This document shows positions 10,749 through 21,264 of a DNA stretch of 33,824 nucleotides, piece after piece. Location: assembly GCA_003427395.1 (NCBI GenBank), contig BFEA01000741.1, positions 401,128-434,951 on the forward strand, given 5' to 3'. The translations under genes were made by a program, and so were the position numbers. Numbering within the stretch: position 1 is the first letter of the stretch; each line of letters starts with the position of its first letter. A model generated the notes under the pieces. That model did not search any database. It was not told the origin of the DNA and saw only the letters and a list, made by a program, of their open reading frames with translations. Source of the DNA: Chara braunii (lineage: Eukaryota; Streptophyta; Charophyceae; Charales; Characeae).

Positions 10749-11456
10749 NNNNNNNNNNNNNNNNNNNNNNNNNNNNNNNNNNNNNNNNNNNNNNNNNNNN
10801 NNNNNNNNNNNNNNNNNNNNNNNNNNNNNNNNNNNNNNNNNNNNNNNNNNNNNNNNNNNNNNNNNNNNNNNNNNNNNNNNNNNNNNNNNNNNNNNNNNNN
10901 NNNNNNNNNNNNNNNNNNNNNNNNNNNNNNNNNNNNNNNNNNNNNNNNNNNNNNNNNNNNNNNNNNNNNNNNNNNNNNNNNNNNNNNNNNNNNNNNNNNN
11001 NNNNNNNNNNNNNNNNNNNNNNNNNNNNNNNNNNNNNNNNNNNNNNNNNNNNNNNNNNNNNNNNNNNNNNNNNNNNNNNNNNNNNNNNNNNNNNNNNNNN
11101 NNNNNNNNNNNNNNNNNNNNNNNNNNNNNNNNNNNNNNNNNNNNNNNNNNNNNNNNNNNNNNNNNNNNNNNNNNNNNNNNNNNNNNNNNNNNNNNNNNNN
11201 NNNNNNNNNNNNNNNNNNNNNNNNNNNNNNNNNNNNNNNNNNNNNNNNNNNNNNNNNNNNNNNNNNNNNNNNNNNNNNNNNNNNNNNNNNNNNNNNNNNN
11301 NNNNNNNNNNNNNNNNNNNNNNNNNNNNNNNNNNNNNNNNNNNNNNNNNNNNNNNNNNNNNNNNNNNNNNNNNNNNNNNNNNNNNNNNNNNNNNNNNNNN
11401 NNNNNNNNNNNNNNNNNNNNNNNNNNNNNNNNNNNNNNNNNNNNNNNNNNNNNNNN
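10749..11456. other. Assembly gap (708 N)
   Basis: An unbroken run of N. It falls inside gag of element B, so the true length and reading frame across it are unknown. Predicted open frames spanning it are meaningless. Confidence 1.
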
Positions 11457-11997
11457 ACTTTGCGTTCATCTCCCGCATCAAGCGAGTATGCCACAAAGAT
11501 CTTGCAACCGCCCTCGCCCACGAACCCGACATGCCCCTTGTTGACCTCCTCTCTCGCATGCTTCACCACGATCGACTCCTCCACCCCCATCACCATTTTG
11601 CGCTCGCTCCCTCCTGCCCCGCTTCTTCCGTAACATCACCCCTGACGACACCACTCCACCCACCTCTGATGACAACTTCGACACTGTCTCTCTCGACCCC
11701 TCCCAATTCACCATTGAGGACCTTCAGGCCGCCCACCTTATGTGGATGGAACGCCAGGATCGTGCCTCCCGACCGCCTTCTTCCTCTCCACCCCGCCGTC
11801 TCCAGAAACTTATACCTGCAGAACGCATATACCTCCAGGAACACAACTGGTGTTTTCGCTGCCGTCAGTTAGGTCACCAACAGACCAGCTGCCCCAACGC
11901 TAGTCGCTTTACTCGACAGCCCCCTCGCTCCGTGGGACACGGCTCTTCTACTCCCACTTCTTCCTCCACCGCGACAGTCGGACCCTCCTCCACCTGA
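11457..11997 (+). pseudogene. gag: gag C-terminal part of element B with zinc knuckle
   Basis: After the gap, a gag-like segment (FISRIKRVCHKDLATALAH) reads in one frame from 11459 to about 11600. The continuation (FFRNITPDDTTPPTSDDNFD, from about 11623) is in another frame, so there is a frameshift between. The CCHC knuckle CFRCRQLGHQQTSC lies at about 11854-11895. The frame ends at TGA 11995-11997. Protease coding resumes in the same frame 18 bases later, which suggests the stop is secondary in an originally continuous gag-pol. Confidence 0.75.
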
Positions 11998-12015
11998 ACA
12001 CTGTCCTCTTGTCTC

Positions 12016-12720
12016 TTGCAATCCTCCCCCAGTATCGACCACTTGTCTGCCGACTCTCCCATCGAAGACGATCTCTCCTCCACCGGTGGCCCACTTGGCA
12101 TCAACTATCCGTTTGCCTACCCCCCTCCGGTGACGCACATCCCATCGGACGACCCCCAGGCGACGCAATCTACTCCGCCCGCCCCCCTCCCGATGACGTC
12201 TGCTATCCAGTCGGTCGAGCTTCCCACTGACACCTGCTCTTCTACTCTCATCCCTAACCCCTTCTCTACCACCTTCTCCGATCTCGTTGAGGAACAAGCA
12301 CGACACAATCGTCTTGTTAGATTAGGCTTGGAACAACGCCGCCTCAACACCATGATCTCTTCTGCTTGTGTCGGAACCGCACAGTTCCAGCTCAGGTTTA
12401 TCGTCGTCTCCCTTGGCACATCGACGGTGAAGTTCCGGGCCCTCCTTGATATTGGTGTCACCTGCAACTTCATCACCGAAGCCTGTGTCTGCAAAGCCAG
12501 CCTCTCTTCCACCAGCTATGACTCCCCGATCACCATCCGACTAGGGGATAAGGACTCAGCCATCGTTGTCGATCACACTGTCCCCGAGACCCTCATGATT
12601 GTCGGTCCTCTTCGCAGTCAGGTCTCCTTCGATGTCATGCACCTCATGTGCGACATCGTCTTGGGGACTCCATGGCTTGACCGTTTCATGCCCTACTTCT
12701 TCCACCCCTCCTTCGTCTGA
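12016..12720 (+). pseudogene. pro: Aspartic protease region of element B, catalytic motif altered
   Basis: A Pro/Ser-rich linker precedes a retropepsin-like domain. The active-site loop reads ALLDIGVTCNFIT, where the family has Asp-Ser/Thr-Gly. The change to Ile (codon ATT) fits one transition from a Thr codon and should abolish activity. The C-terminal family motif DIVLGTPWLDRFMPYF is clear (about 12652-12693). TGA at 12718-12720 interrupts the frame, which continues into RT. Confidence 0.78.
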
Positions 12721-14372
12721 CTCACCCCCCCTCCTGACTCTCCTCTTGATATCCCTTACCTTCTCCCCCCTTCTACCCCACCCCCTATCTCCCCTCACCA
12801 GTTCCTTCACATATATTGTGAACACCCCGACTCCGCTTACTATTGTCTTGTTATCGACCACGAGCGTCCCGAGAACTTGCTTCCAACGGATAAGCCCGAC
12901 CAAGACCCCCCTTCCGATCCTCACATCACCGCTCTCCTCTCTGAATTCAAGGACCTCTTCCCCGAGTCCTTGCCCGCCGGTTTACCTCTCGATCGAGGTG
13001 TATCCCACACCATTGATCTCGAGCCCGACCATTCTCCTCCTTGCCGCCCTTCGTACCTACTCTCTGTCCCCGAGGCCGAAGAAATGAAGCGCCAGCTCAA
13101 TGAACTCCTTGAAAAAGGATTCATTACGCTTAGCTCCTCCCCCTTCAAGAAGAACGGTACCTCGGAACTCCGCATGTGCACATACTATCGTGCCTTGAAC
13201 CGGATCACGATCAAGAACAAGTACCCACTCCCCCGGATATCTGAACTTCTTGATCGCCTCCGTGGAGCCAAATATTTCACCAAGATCGACCTCCGCAGTG
13301 GTTTCCACCAGATCCGTATCCGCGAGGAGGACACCCACAAGACTGCATTTCGCTCTCGGTTCGGGCACTACGAGTTCCTCATAATGCCTTTCAGACTCAC
13401 CAATGCCCCCGCCACATTCCAATCCACCATGAACCACATCTTCCGTGACCTCCTCGAAGTCTGTGTCGCCGTGTACCTTGATGACATCCTCATCTTTAGC
13501 CCCACCTTCGAGTCCCACCTTCAACACATTCGCCAAGTCCTCTCGATCCTCCGAGAGCAAAAATTGTACACCAAGCTCAACAAATGTACGTTTGCCGCTT
13601 CGAGCGTCGAATACCTTGGCCACATTGTCTCCGTTGAAGGCATCCGTATGGACCCCTCGAAGGTCACAGCCCTCGTCGAGCAGCCCCCGCCCAAGACCCT
13701 CCTCCAACTTCGTTCCTTCCTCGGCCTTACCAACTATTACCGCCTGTTCATTCGCAATTTTTCCGAGATCTCTTACCCTCTCCACGAACTCACACGCAAG
13801 GACGAACCCTTCAATTGGAACGATCGCCGCCAACACGCTTTCGACTTCCTCAAACAAACCATCAACACGGCCCTTGTCCTCAAGATCGCCGACCCCACTC
13901 GCAATTTCTATGTCACCATTGATGCCTCCGACTTCACCATTGGAGCCGTACTGTCCCAACATTTCCCCCGTGACACCGTCGAGACCCCCTCCATCAAGGA
14001 CTCGCCCACTCACCCCGAGGCTCCACCCGACGAATACCCCATCGCCTTCGCAAGCAACAAGCTCCTTCCCGCGAAGATGAATTACCCCTCCAACGAGAGG
14101 AACTCCTCGCCGTGATTCACACCCTCACAGTCTGGCGCCCGTGCCTCGACGGGCAATACCTCACCATCCGCACTGACAACACCATTGTTTCTTCCATCCT
14201 CACCAAGAAAGACATCACCCCACGCCAAGCTCGATGACTCGACTTCCTTGCCCGGTTCACATTCACCATTTGCCATACCCCCGACAAAAGCAACCGCGTT
14301 GCTGATGCCCTCTCTCGACGACCCGACCACAAGCCCCCCGAGAAAGTCTACGCCGCCATGACCCATATCTAG
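12721..14372 (+). pseudogene. pol: Reverse transcriptase and RNase H of element B
   Basis: RT motifs are YFTKIDLRSGFHQIRI, MPFRLTNAPATFQSTMN (Arg where the family has Gly), VAVYLDDILIFSP (catalytic YLDD), YLGHIVSVEGI and FLGLTNYYRLFI. Upstream, SSSPFKKNGTSELRMC lacks about eight or nine residues usually present between SSSPF and the Lys-rich turn, an in-frame deletion. RNase H begins VTIDASDFTIGAVLSQ. A one-base deletion near 14097-14100 shifts the frame. RNase H then continues to ADALSRRP with TGA at 14235-14237 (family position Trp) and ends at TAG 14370-14372. Confidence 0.9.
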
Positions 14373-15391
14373 CTCCTCCCATCACTCCATCACCGATACC
14401 CCCAAGGGTACTTCTCTTGCCCAAACTTCACCGCCATTTACAACAAGCTCCGCGATCTTGACCCAGTCCCCGACTACTCCCTCCACGACAACCTCCTCCA
14501 CATCGACACCAAAGGCACTCGCCGACTGTGCATCCGTGACACACGTGGTCTCCGTACCCAGCTCTTGTGCGACCACCACGACGCCAAGACTGCAGGTCAC
14601 CTCGGTGTCCAGAAAACCTTCGACACCATCTCCCGCTACTTCTATTGGTCGTCTCTACTCGCCGACGCCGAAACATACATTCGCTCATGTCCCACGTGTC
14701 AGGCTGTCAACCCTCGAACCGGGCCAAACCCGGCAAGCTCCAATCATTGCCCATCCCCACTCACCGGTGGTAGTCCATTTCCATGGACCTCCCTAAGACC
14801 GACCGCGGGCATGATTGCATCTACGTCATTGTCTGCTGCCTGACCAAACGCGCCCACTTCATCCCTTGCACCACCTCGCACACCGCCAAAAACATCGCCT
14901 TACTCTTCTTCGACCATGTTGCACGCCACCACGGCCTCCCCGATAATATCATCAGCGCCCGCGATTCCCGTTTCCTCTCACAGTTGTGGAAACAACTCTT
15001 CAACGCCTATGGAACTACACTCAAGTATAGCACTGCATTCCACCCATAGACCGATGGACAAACTGAGAAGATGAACGATACTCTCCAAAGAATCCTACAG
15101 AAGTACTGTCATCCACATCAACACGACTGGGATCAGTTGCTCACCGCCGTCGAGATCGCCTACAACAACGTTGTCTGTCCTTCCACTGTCATGTCTCCAT
15201 TTTACCTTGATCTTGGCTACCATCCGCGCTTGCCCTTTGATTTCCTGCTTCCCTCGCAACTCAACCCCTCCACACCCTGCCCTTCCCTCAATGAATGGGT
15301 AGCAACAATGAATCGACTCCTCCAAGAAGCAACCGAAGCCCTCGAAAGAACACAAGAACAACAAGCAAACAAGATCAACAAACACTACTGA
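14373..15391 (+). pseudogene. int: Integrase of element B, lacking the C-terminal domain
   Basis: The HHCC zinc domain is at about 14560-14705 (DHHDAKTAGHLG...CPTCQ). A one-base loss near 14725 shifts the frame. The core has SISMDLPKT with the first Asp. The second motif reads IISARDSRF with Ala in place of the catalytic Asp. The Glu motif is TDGQTEKMND. In-frame stops are TAG 14771-14773 and TAG 15047-15049; the latter falls in HP-(stop)-TDGQTE, where the family has Gln. Coding ends abruptly at KINKHY, TGA 15389-15391. The SH3-like and chromodomain parts are absent. Confidence 0.87.
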
Positions 15392-15477
15392 CCGGATTGT
15401 ACTCGTCTGTGAGTAAACAAGGGCGATAGACCCCATGCCGGTTAGGTAGCTCGACCCTAGGGATCCGCTAGTCGATC
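15392..15477. other. Junction between elements B and C
   Basis: The + strand element B and the - strand element C lose homology to their families within this short interval, so both are truncated at nearly the same place and face each other tail to tail. No LTR or duplication is visible at the seam. Confidence 0.55.
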
Positions 15478-16008
15478 CTAGGATTTGGTGGCACCAAGCC
15501 ACTGCATAGAGAAGACAAGATAAAAGGGAACGTTAGGAAACACATAGAAATTCAGGCGGTGCCTGATTTCTCCCTACTTATCAAAGGTCACAGGTAGGCC
15601 TTAGACAACAGTAGTGATCCTGACTGTGGAAGAGTCCCCAATGTGAACCTCTATAGGTTGTCGCAATTTCACAAGTCTTTGATCCAAGTGCAGCTTACTG
15701 ACTGCCTTGGGAGATATGAAGTTGCGAGTAGCCCCACAATCCAAGAGCCCTTTGATCCTGCCTCCCAGGATGGAGGCTCGAAGTAGGATGAGTTATGACC
15801 TGTGTTTTTTCTTCTCCTGCAAGGACAGGAAAAGATCAGCCAAGCACTGAGCATCATCCTCCTCCCACGTCTCATCCATCTCAGAGTCTTCGAAAAAGAA
15901 AGACCCTGAAGATGCAACTCCAAAAACAGAAAAACCGGCGAGAGAATGTGAAGATTCGCGTTCATCAGAAAGTGAATCAACACTGATGGAAGGAGTTGCT
16001 GCTTCCAC
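15478..16008 (-). pseudogene. pro: Protease region of element C
   Basis: On the - strand an acidic linker (ESSHSLAGFSVFG..., 16008-15796) leads past TAA 15793-15795 into a retropepsin fold. The active-site loop reads GLLDCGATRNFISPKAV (about 15750-15700) with Cys at the usual Ser/Thr position. The later motif is RLNFYVFPNVPFYLV, and SMQWLGAT lies near 15500. Further in-frame stops are TAA 15601-15603, TAG 15575-15577 and TAG 15478-15480. The frame is continuous apart from these stops. Beyond 15478 the similarity fades at the junction with element B. Confidence 0.75.
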
Positions 16009-16019
16009 CTCTCTCTGCT

Positions 16020-17551
16020 CTAGTTTTTTGAACTAGAGCTGCCTGTGGATCTGCGAGGCATGTTGGAACAGTCTTTTAAGAAATGGTCCCCCTCCCACCT
16101 CAGGCAGACACCCTTGTCCTTTCTCTTCCTCCATACCCCCTCCTGGATCCTGAGTGCATGCCAAGGGAAGGTGGAAGGATCAAGGGGGTCAGCTGGCCAG
16201 CGGACGTCACATGGTAAAGGCACTCTCTGGGCAGTAGGGGAAGAGGCACGTCCCTTACCTTTCCCCTTGCTGCTGGTTGGTGCTTTCTGGGATCGGGCTT
16301 TACCCCTTGCCATGCTCATCAAAGCATCAACCAGGGCAAGAACAACAAAATCTGCAGCAGATGATGAGGCAGTCCCAGGTGGATGAGTCCCACCCTGGGA
16401 TGTTGTATCACTATCTGAATCTGAAGCTGCAGCAGCAAACAGAGCACCCTTCCTCTTTCTTCGCCCCTTTGAGGAGGGTCCCCTCCTTCCTTCAGAAGGT
16501 GCTTCCTGGACATGGAGTTTGGACTCCAAGTCCGGGGCTGCTCTGCCAAAGGACCGCCAATCCTTGTGGCAAGGCTAACTGGAATTGCTCAGGCGCTGCC
16601 CTGAGGAAATGAATGAGCAGATCCTGCTCGCTCATCTCCAACCCAGGAGTCGATGTGAGACTCTCAAAGGTGGAGTACAGTTTGGACAAGGAGCCATCAA
16701 ACTTTTTCTAGCCCAGATGTAGAATTTTGTCTGCTGCTTTTCTGGCTTGCTCCTTGTCTGCAAACTGGTCCTGCAGTGCCTGCAGAAATCCAGCCACCCC
16801 CAGCCTCTGCGCCCAATCAGACATTTCCATCCCCTGCTTGCTAGAGGTAGAAGTGCATTATTCTCCAAGCGAGCCAGGATGACACTCACCTTCACATCCT
16901 CATCACACTTGAACCCACTCAGGTAGGTTCGCTGTGCAGTGACCCAATCTGCAACATCCACCTTTGGGTCCTCACCAGAGAACATAGGTGGAGGGGTCAG
17001 CTTTGGCCGCTGCTGATCAAAGGGAGCTGAGGGATGTGAGGTGGTTGTTGACTTGGGTGTAGAAGGAGGAGATGTGTGTCTGGATTGTGGGGTTTGTTGA
17101 GGTCCCGCTTGGGGACCCCCAAGAGATGGAGGAACAGTCAGGGTAGGTGGAATCTGCAAATGAGTAAAAAGGCGATCCAACTTGGAAGAGATATCATCCA
17201 ATTTCTTGGAATGATCTGACAGTTGAACTTCCAGGCTGGAGATCCTTGCGTCTAGTTAGTAAAATAAGTCCGGTTGATATCATCCTGCAACAGGACGAAC
17301 TCAGTTATGTCCTTATTGTACTGACTGGCACTTCCACTAACTTTGATATTTCCAACATCTGCAATGAGGAGTTTTCTTCTGGCTTCCTTTTGATCAGCCT
17401 CCTCTCTACGCTTCATCTCTGCCTTCAGAGCCTCAACTATCTGGGCCTGTTTCCGGAGTTTCTCCTCCTCAGCCAGCAGTTCAGCCTCCAAAGGGGAGAG
17501 AGGAAGCTGAGGATTCTCGTCATAAGCTTCTGCCTTCTCTAAACCAGACAT
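16020..17551 (-). pseudogene. gag: gag of element C
   Basis: It starts at ATG 17551 (MSGLEKAEAYDENPQ) with a Glu/Lys/Arg-rich coiled coil. A frameshift near 17255 leads to LEVQLSDHSKKLDDI and a Pro/Ser-rich linker. The capsid-like start is MFSGEDPKVDVADWVTAQ (about 16985-16930). Another shift near 16860 is followed by MSDWAQRLGVAGFLQALQDQ, a TAG near 16710 (HLG-stop-KKFDGSL) and MSEQDLLIHFLRAAPEQFQL. A shift near 16570 leads to SKLHVQEAPSEGRRG. The zinc knuckle near 16100-16065 reads CLRWEGDHFLKDC with Trp replacing the second Cys, so zinc binding is probably lost. Gag identity rests on the knuckle, the FSGED-type capsid start and position. Confidence 0.75.
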
Positions 17552-18994
17552 TTTAATTTACCCCACAATTCAGATAAATAGAAGTAAACACATAAACAAA
17601 AGACAAATAGGAGGTAATAAGAATTGAGTTTTCCCTTCCGTACTTACTCAATTGCTATCACCTGCCTGGAGAGAGGAAGTTAGTTAGTTTGAGCAAGTAA
17701 GTGCTCAGTCTCTGTAGACCGCTCGAGGGTCAAGGTCAGTTTAGAGTAAACTCAACAAAAATCCACTTCACGATTTTCCCATCCCTGCCCTGACACAACA
17801 ATTGCACGCAATAATTGCAAATTCTGCGTCAATAAGTTGCAGGATGTAATCGTGGACTGATTAGTAGTGATTAGAAGTTAGACAGAGTGACTAATTAGGG
17901 ATAGGCAGGTATCCACTGGTGACCAAGGTGCAACGATTTACAGGGTATCCTATTTGTAGACCTACCCTACTGACTTCACCACTGTATGACTCTGTATGCC
18001 ATACAATGGGTATGGCTGATTACAGCAAACATTGTAACTGACTCAGAATTTCAGATTACATTGTGCGATTTCAGACTCTGACTGTATACTGAATTGCGAT
18101 TTACCAGGGACTGACATAATTGAATTCTGACGGACAAAATTGAAGTTATGACTGAACCTTGTCTAGCCAAGCTTCAACTATGGCAGCACAAAATTCAATT
18201 TTGCATTATCACTGACAACAGGACCCTGAACACACCAATTCACTACACAGTATGAATCGCAATGTTGTAAAGCAGTCCCAGATGAAATTTGAGTCAGAAA
18301 GGAGGTCAAACAGGGTTAGTAGAAGTCAAAGGTGAGAGGTAGGGGAAATCGGATATGGCTGTCCCACAGTATGAATTTCAATTTTCAACTGTCAACCCAC
18401 TGACATACCATATTTCACTATTATAAAAATAGACCCAGAATCGCCACACAGGGTAGAGTAAGGAACACACTTACTTCAGGATCAACTCTGAAGAAGATGA
18501 ATGAAACTTGAGCTATGGTTGACTGGTCAACCCTATCTCGCCAGTTTCATCACGTATCAAATCTCCTGAAACTTGGTGATCCATCAGTTTACCCTGAGGC
18601 GCTTCACCCCCAACTGACAGGTTCGCTAAATTTGAACTCCCAGGTGCAGATAACTGACAAACTCAGTGCAGCGCCACATCACCTTGTACTGCGCTGCTTG
18701 GAAATTGGGGATCTTGACCCAATTCCAAAATCGCTACCTCTTGGGATCCCTCCTTTTCCAATCGCCAGGCTAAAATAGCCTCTCATAGCCTCCCAGGCCT
18801 CTGAGACACAATCGCCAACCACTCCTGCTTCAACCTAGACAGGAGTGAGTCACCCTCTGTCAAATTTTTCTCGCCACACACTCACTACCATCAACCCTGA
18901 AGATGATGAATCGCAATGAAACTCAACTCGAGTACCTCACCAGATGATGATGATTGCTCCAACTCATCAATCGCTCTAGAATCTGGATCCAATC
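17552..18994 (-). other. Untranslated leader of element C
   Basis: 1.44 kb between PBS and gag with no recognisable coding sequence on either strand. Many short words recur (ATCGCCA, CTGAC), but no clear tandem repeat was seen. Confidence 0.6.
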
Positions 18995-19006
18995 GCTCTG
19001 ATACCA
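18995..19006 (-). promoter_or_regulatory. Primer binding site of element C (tRNA-iMet)
   Basis: On the - strand the sequence is TGGTATCAGAGC, an exact match to the plant initiator-Met primer site. It lies two bases inside the LTR edge. Confidence 0.93.
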
Positions 19007-19008
19007 AC

Positions 19009-20279
19009 TGTTATGATTCTGGTTGTCCGTTGTCCGAAGACCAATACTCGCTCACATAGACTCCCAGGTATGCCCATACATACACAGAAGTAAGGGGAGA
19101 GGATAGGAGTACCACACCGCACAGGGAGAGATAAACACAACGGAAGACTTTACCATGCGATATGACAGGGTACACTGAAAGTGCAATTCACTCCACTCAA
19201 TCCTCACAACCAGAGAGACGGTTAACGGGGGCCCAAACATTCGCCGTTTTCGTTGGCAATTGCGGTGCAAATTTCATCAAAAATTTTAAAAACAACAACC
19301 AGTCATAAAGAAAAGGCGAGTAGATCACATCCAGGAAACAATGAAACGATGATAGTCCAAACCACTGTTTACTAAACTCAGAGTCTCGAATTGTCAAAAT
19401 AACTTCAAAACTATGATGTGCTGCTCAGGAATGAGCAGCGCTTCACTCCCCAACCCTGAGTAACCACCCGTGACACCCCTGAGTCCCTGAAACATCAAGC
19501 GCCACCCAATCACTGCCTCCAGAGGGCAGTGCCACCCTGAAACAGGCCTCTGAGGCCAAGCGCCACTCAGATGATGAAGAAGAAGACCAGCGCCACAGTA
19601 TCCGATGATGACGAAGTGTCGGAAGACTTCCCGGGTGGAAGTCTGCAGCAGCGCCAGCACCCCTGACAAGATGACCTCTGAGGAAGAAGGTGCAGCTATG
19701 GCTGCAGTGCTACACCCCTGTGACCCCACTCTGGAGGAGGGTCCAGCAGGGCACCAACTTCACTCGCCTCCTGCAGACCTCAATGACCCAGACCTCTGTA
19801 CAGCCCCTCGTGCTGACAGAGTACAGTGCAGGTCCCAGCTATGGCCGGCGCTCCGAAGGTTGACTATGTCTGTCTCCTTCCACGCTGAGCCGTCACCACT
19901 TTCGGATCAGGCGTTGCGCAGCAGCAATGTACTCGGTACCAACTGCCAAAAGCCCTGAACCGATGTGCCCATCCTATCTATAGTCTAAACTAGCCTAGAC
20001 TCGACCTAGACCGGACTGACTGACCGACCAGTACCGTTTTCTGTTTCGGCCTCTAGGGCCTCTCCCTACCCGGCTATAGGCTGTAGGACCATCTATCAGG
20101 CCCTTAGGGCCCGTCTCCTAGGGGTAGCCCGGGCCTGCTATTCGCAGTTAGGGTAGCTGTAGGGATTCCAGTTAGTATGGGCCTATATTTTCACAAATTT
20201 GCAGATATGTCCCTACCGGATTTCCGTAGAGGCAGGTCTCTCGGTTAGCCCTCAGCCAAACAAAATTACGAATCTGACA
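19009..20279 (-). repeat. LTR of element C
   Basis: On the - strand it starts TGTCAGATTCG and ends CAGAATCATAACA, with TG and CA termini and a short imperfect inverted repeat. The inner edge is fixed by the PBS. The outer edge is inferred from where similarity to the copy at 24860-25879 stops. The open frames across it have no family resemblance. It contains many GGCGCT/AGCGCC words. Confidence 0.8.
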
Positions 20280-20744
20280 GCCTCGACAAGAGAGAGGCTA
20301 CAGGCGACCAGAAGCCAGCAAGTCATTGCACATTACTGGCTGGCACTTATCTTCTACTGGTCAGGCTGCACGGCGACCAGCAGCACGCCGGAGGTTGGGG
20401 TCTGCACAAGCTGGACAAACCATATTTGGCCATAATGGGTACCTGAAGTCAGGAGTGGCGGGCCTGGTCGGCCTACATGTTCTCAGGCCAATTGGTCAGG
20501 GGACATTTGCATACCCTTTCTTAGGCGCCCCTATGGACTTTGGCAAACCCTAAAACTTGGAAACTGACTAAAGGGGGGGGGTTGGATGCGGATGTTGACT
20601 GCTTCCCCCCCTCCACAAAATAAACGAATACGCAAATATGCCACAAACATAGAGAAAATTACAATAAAGTTGAATAAACGAATGAGTAAATACTAAATAG
20701 ATAGTTTTAACTTTTAACTTTCAAGTAAGTAACAAATAGTCCCA
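20280..20744. other. No gene seen
   Basis: Mixed-composition DNA with a G9 run near 20570-20579 and a C-rich run near 20604-20611. No coding, RNA or repeat family was recognised. Confidence 0.5.
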
Positions 20745-20818
20745 ACTGACCTAGCTCAGTTGGTACACCCCTGAACTGTTGAAATGCTGACCCGAGTCCG
20801 AACTCCACTGAAACCAGA
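20745..20818 (+). ncRNA. tRNA-like relic (A-box and B-box), possible SINE head
   Basis: TAGCTCAGTTGG at 20752-20763 matches the tRNA A-box, and GAGTCCGAACTCC at 20794-20806 is a near B-box at tRNA-like spacing. GAGT and ACTC can pair as a T-stem, but the D-stem and acceptor pair poorly. It is therefore not a functional tRNA. It is either a decayed tRNA gene or the head of a tRNA-derived SINE. No poly(A) tail is adjacent, because an inverted-repeat element starts at 20822. Confidence 0.4.
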
Positions 20819-20821
20819 TGA

Positions 20822-21005
20822 TTAAACCACCAGTACCTGTCGTTAACGCCCTGCAACTTACGGAGGCTCAGGGTACCGGCCCTCAAAGGCTGGCGCCGCC
20901 AGCCAAAACAATTTTTTCTTGTTGCGCTGGCTGGTTGGCACGAAACGGCGAGCAGCCCGTTTTCAGGCTCGGCATCGATAGCTGGGCCAAGTACTGGTGG
21001 TTTAA
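20822..21005 (+). mobile_element. TTAA-flanked inverted-repeat element, copy 1
   Basis: A non-autonomous DNA element of about 180 bp. It begins TTAAACCACCAGTAC and ends GTACTGGTGGTTTAA, i.e. terminal inverted repeats ACCACCAGTAC flanked by TTAA at both ends, the target preferred by piggyBac transposases. It has no coding capacity. It contains GGCTGGCGCCGCCAGCC, an internal palindrome. It is homologous to the reverse complement of copy 2. The superfamily call is inference from the TTAA only. Confidence 0.72.
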
Positions 21006-21048
21006 ATTTTAAACCACCAGTACTTGGCCCAGCTATTGATGCCGAGCC
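20966..21048. repeat. Near-perfect palindrome at the junction of two inverted elements
   Basis: Arms 20966-21006 and 21008-21048, 41 bases each, have one mismatch and a one-base centre. It arises because copies 1 and 2 meet with the same end facing inward. Confidence 0.95.
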
Positions 21049-21217
21049 GGGATACCCCCTGCGCGCCAAGTTTTGCCGAGCCGCCGGGGCACCGTTTTGT
21101 TTTCATTTTGGCTGGCGCTTCCAGCCATTGTGGTTTGGTGGCCCGAAGCCCGCAACTACCGGCGCGTTAACGGGAATCGCCCGCGGCCGATAGCTGGGCC
21201 AAGTACTGGTGGTTTAA
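21009..21217 (-). mobile_element. TTAA-flanked inverted-repeat element, copy 2
   Basis: 209 bp from TTAA to TTAA, with longer terminal repeats than copy 1 (ACCACCAGTACTTGGCCCAG at both ends). Read on the - strand it aligns with copy 1 through the CGTTAACGC and GGCTGG...CGCCAGCCAAAA segments and the GGCTCGGCATC end. Only three bases separate the two TTAA sites. Confidence 0.75.
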
Positions 21218-21264
21218 GGGGGCAAGATATGATTTTGGCAGTTCTTCAATTGATACAGTGTTCT

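Larger units (their letters stand above)
10189..15391 (+). mobile_element. Element B: Ty3/gypsy gag-pol without LTRs, truncated and inactive
   Basis: A second Ty3/gypsy element on the same strand. Its codons end mostly in C, in sharp contrast to the A/T-leaning element A. Gag, protease, RT, RNase H and integrase core are present in order, originally in one frame. No LTR, PBS or PPT was found, and the integrase stops before its C-terminal domain. Damage includes a catalytic-site change in the protease, an RT deletion, two single-base frameshifts, a shift in gag, several in-frame stops and a changed integrase catalytic Asp. A 708-base assembly gap lies within gag. Confidence 0.9.
15478..20279 (-). 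mobile_element. Element C: truncated LTR retrotransposon (LTR-PBS-leader-gag-pro)
   Basis: Reading the - strand, the order is LTR (20279-19009), PBS (19006-18995), a 1.45-kb leader, gag (17551-16020) and protease (16008-15478). RT, RNase H, integrase and the second LTR are missing. The gag and protease resemble Ty3/gypsy families. At least four frameshifts and several stops show it is old. A related LTR in the opposite orientation lies at 24860-25879. Confidence 0.82.

Noticed and set aside
10693-11596. Long minus-strand frames through the N run
   Set aside because: They are open only because of unknown bases.
13057-14013. 318-residue minus-strand frame opposite element B RT
   Set aside because: Antisense shadow of a C-rich coding strand; the plus strand has the RT motifs.
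19605-19958. 117-residue plus-strand frame
   Set aside because: Lies inside the LTR of element C, no family resemblance.
20745-20818. Functional tRNA gene
   Set aside because: D-stem and acceptor stem do not pair well; kept only as a tRNA-like relic.
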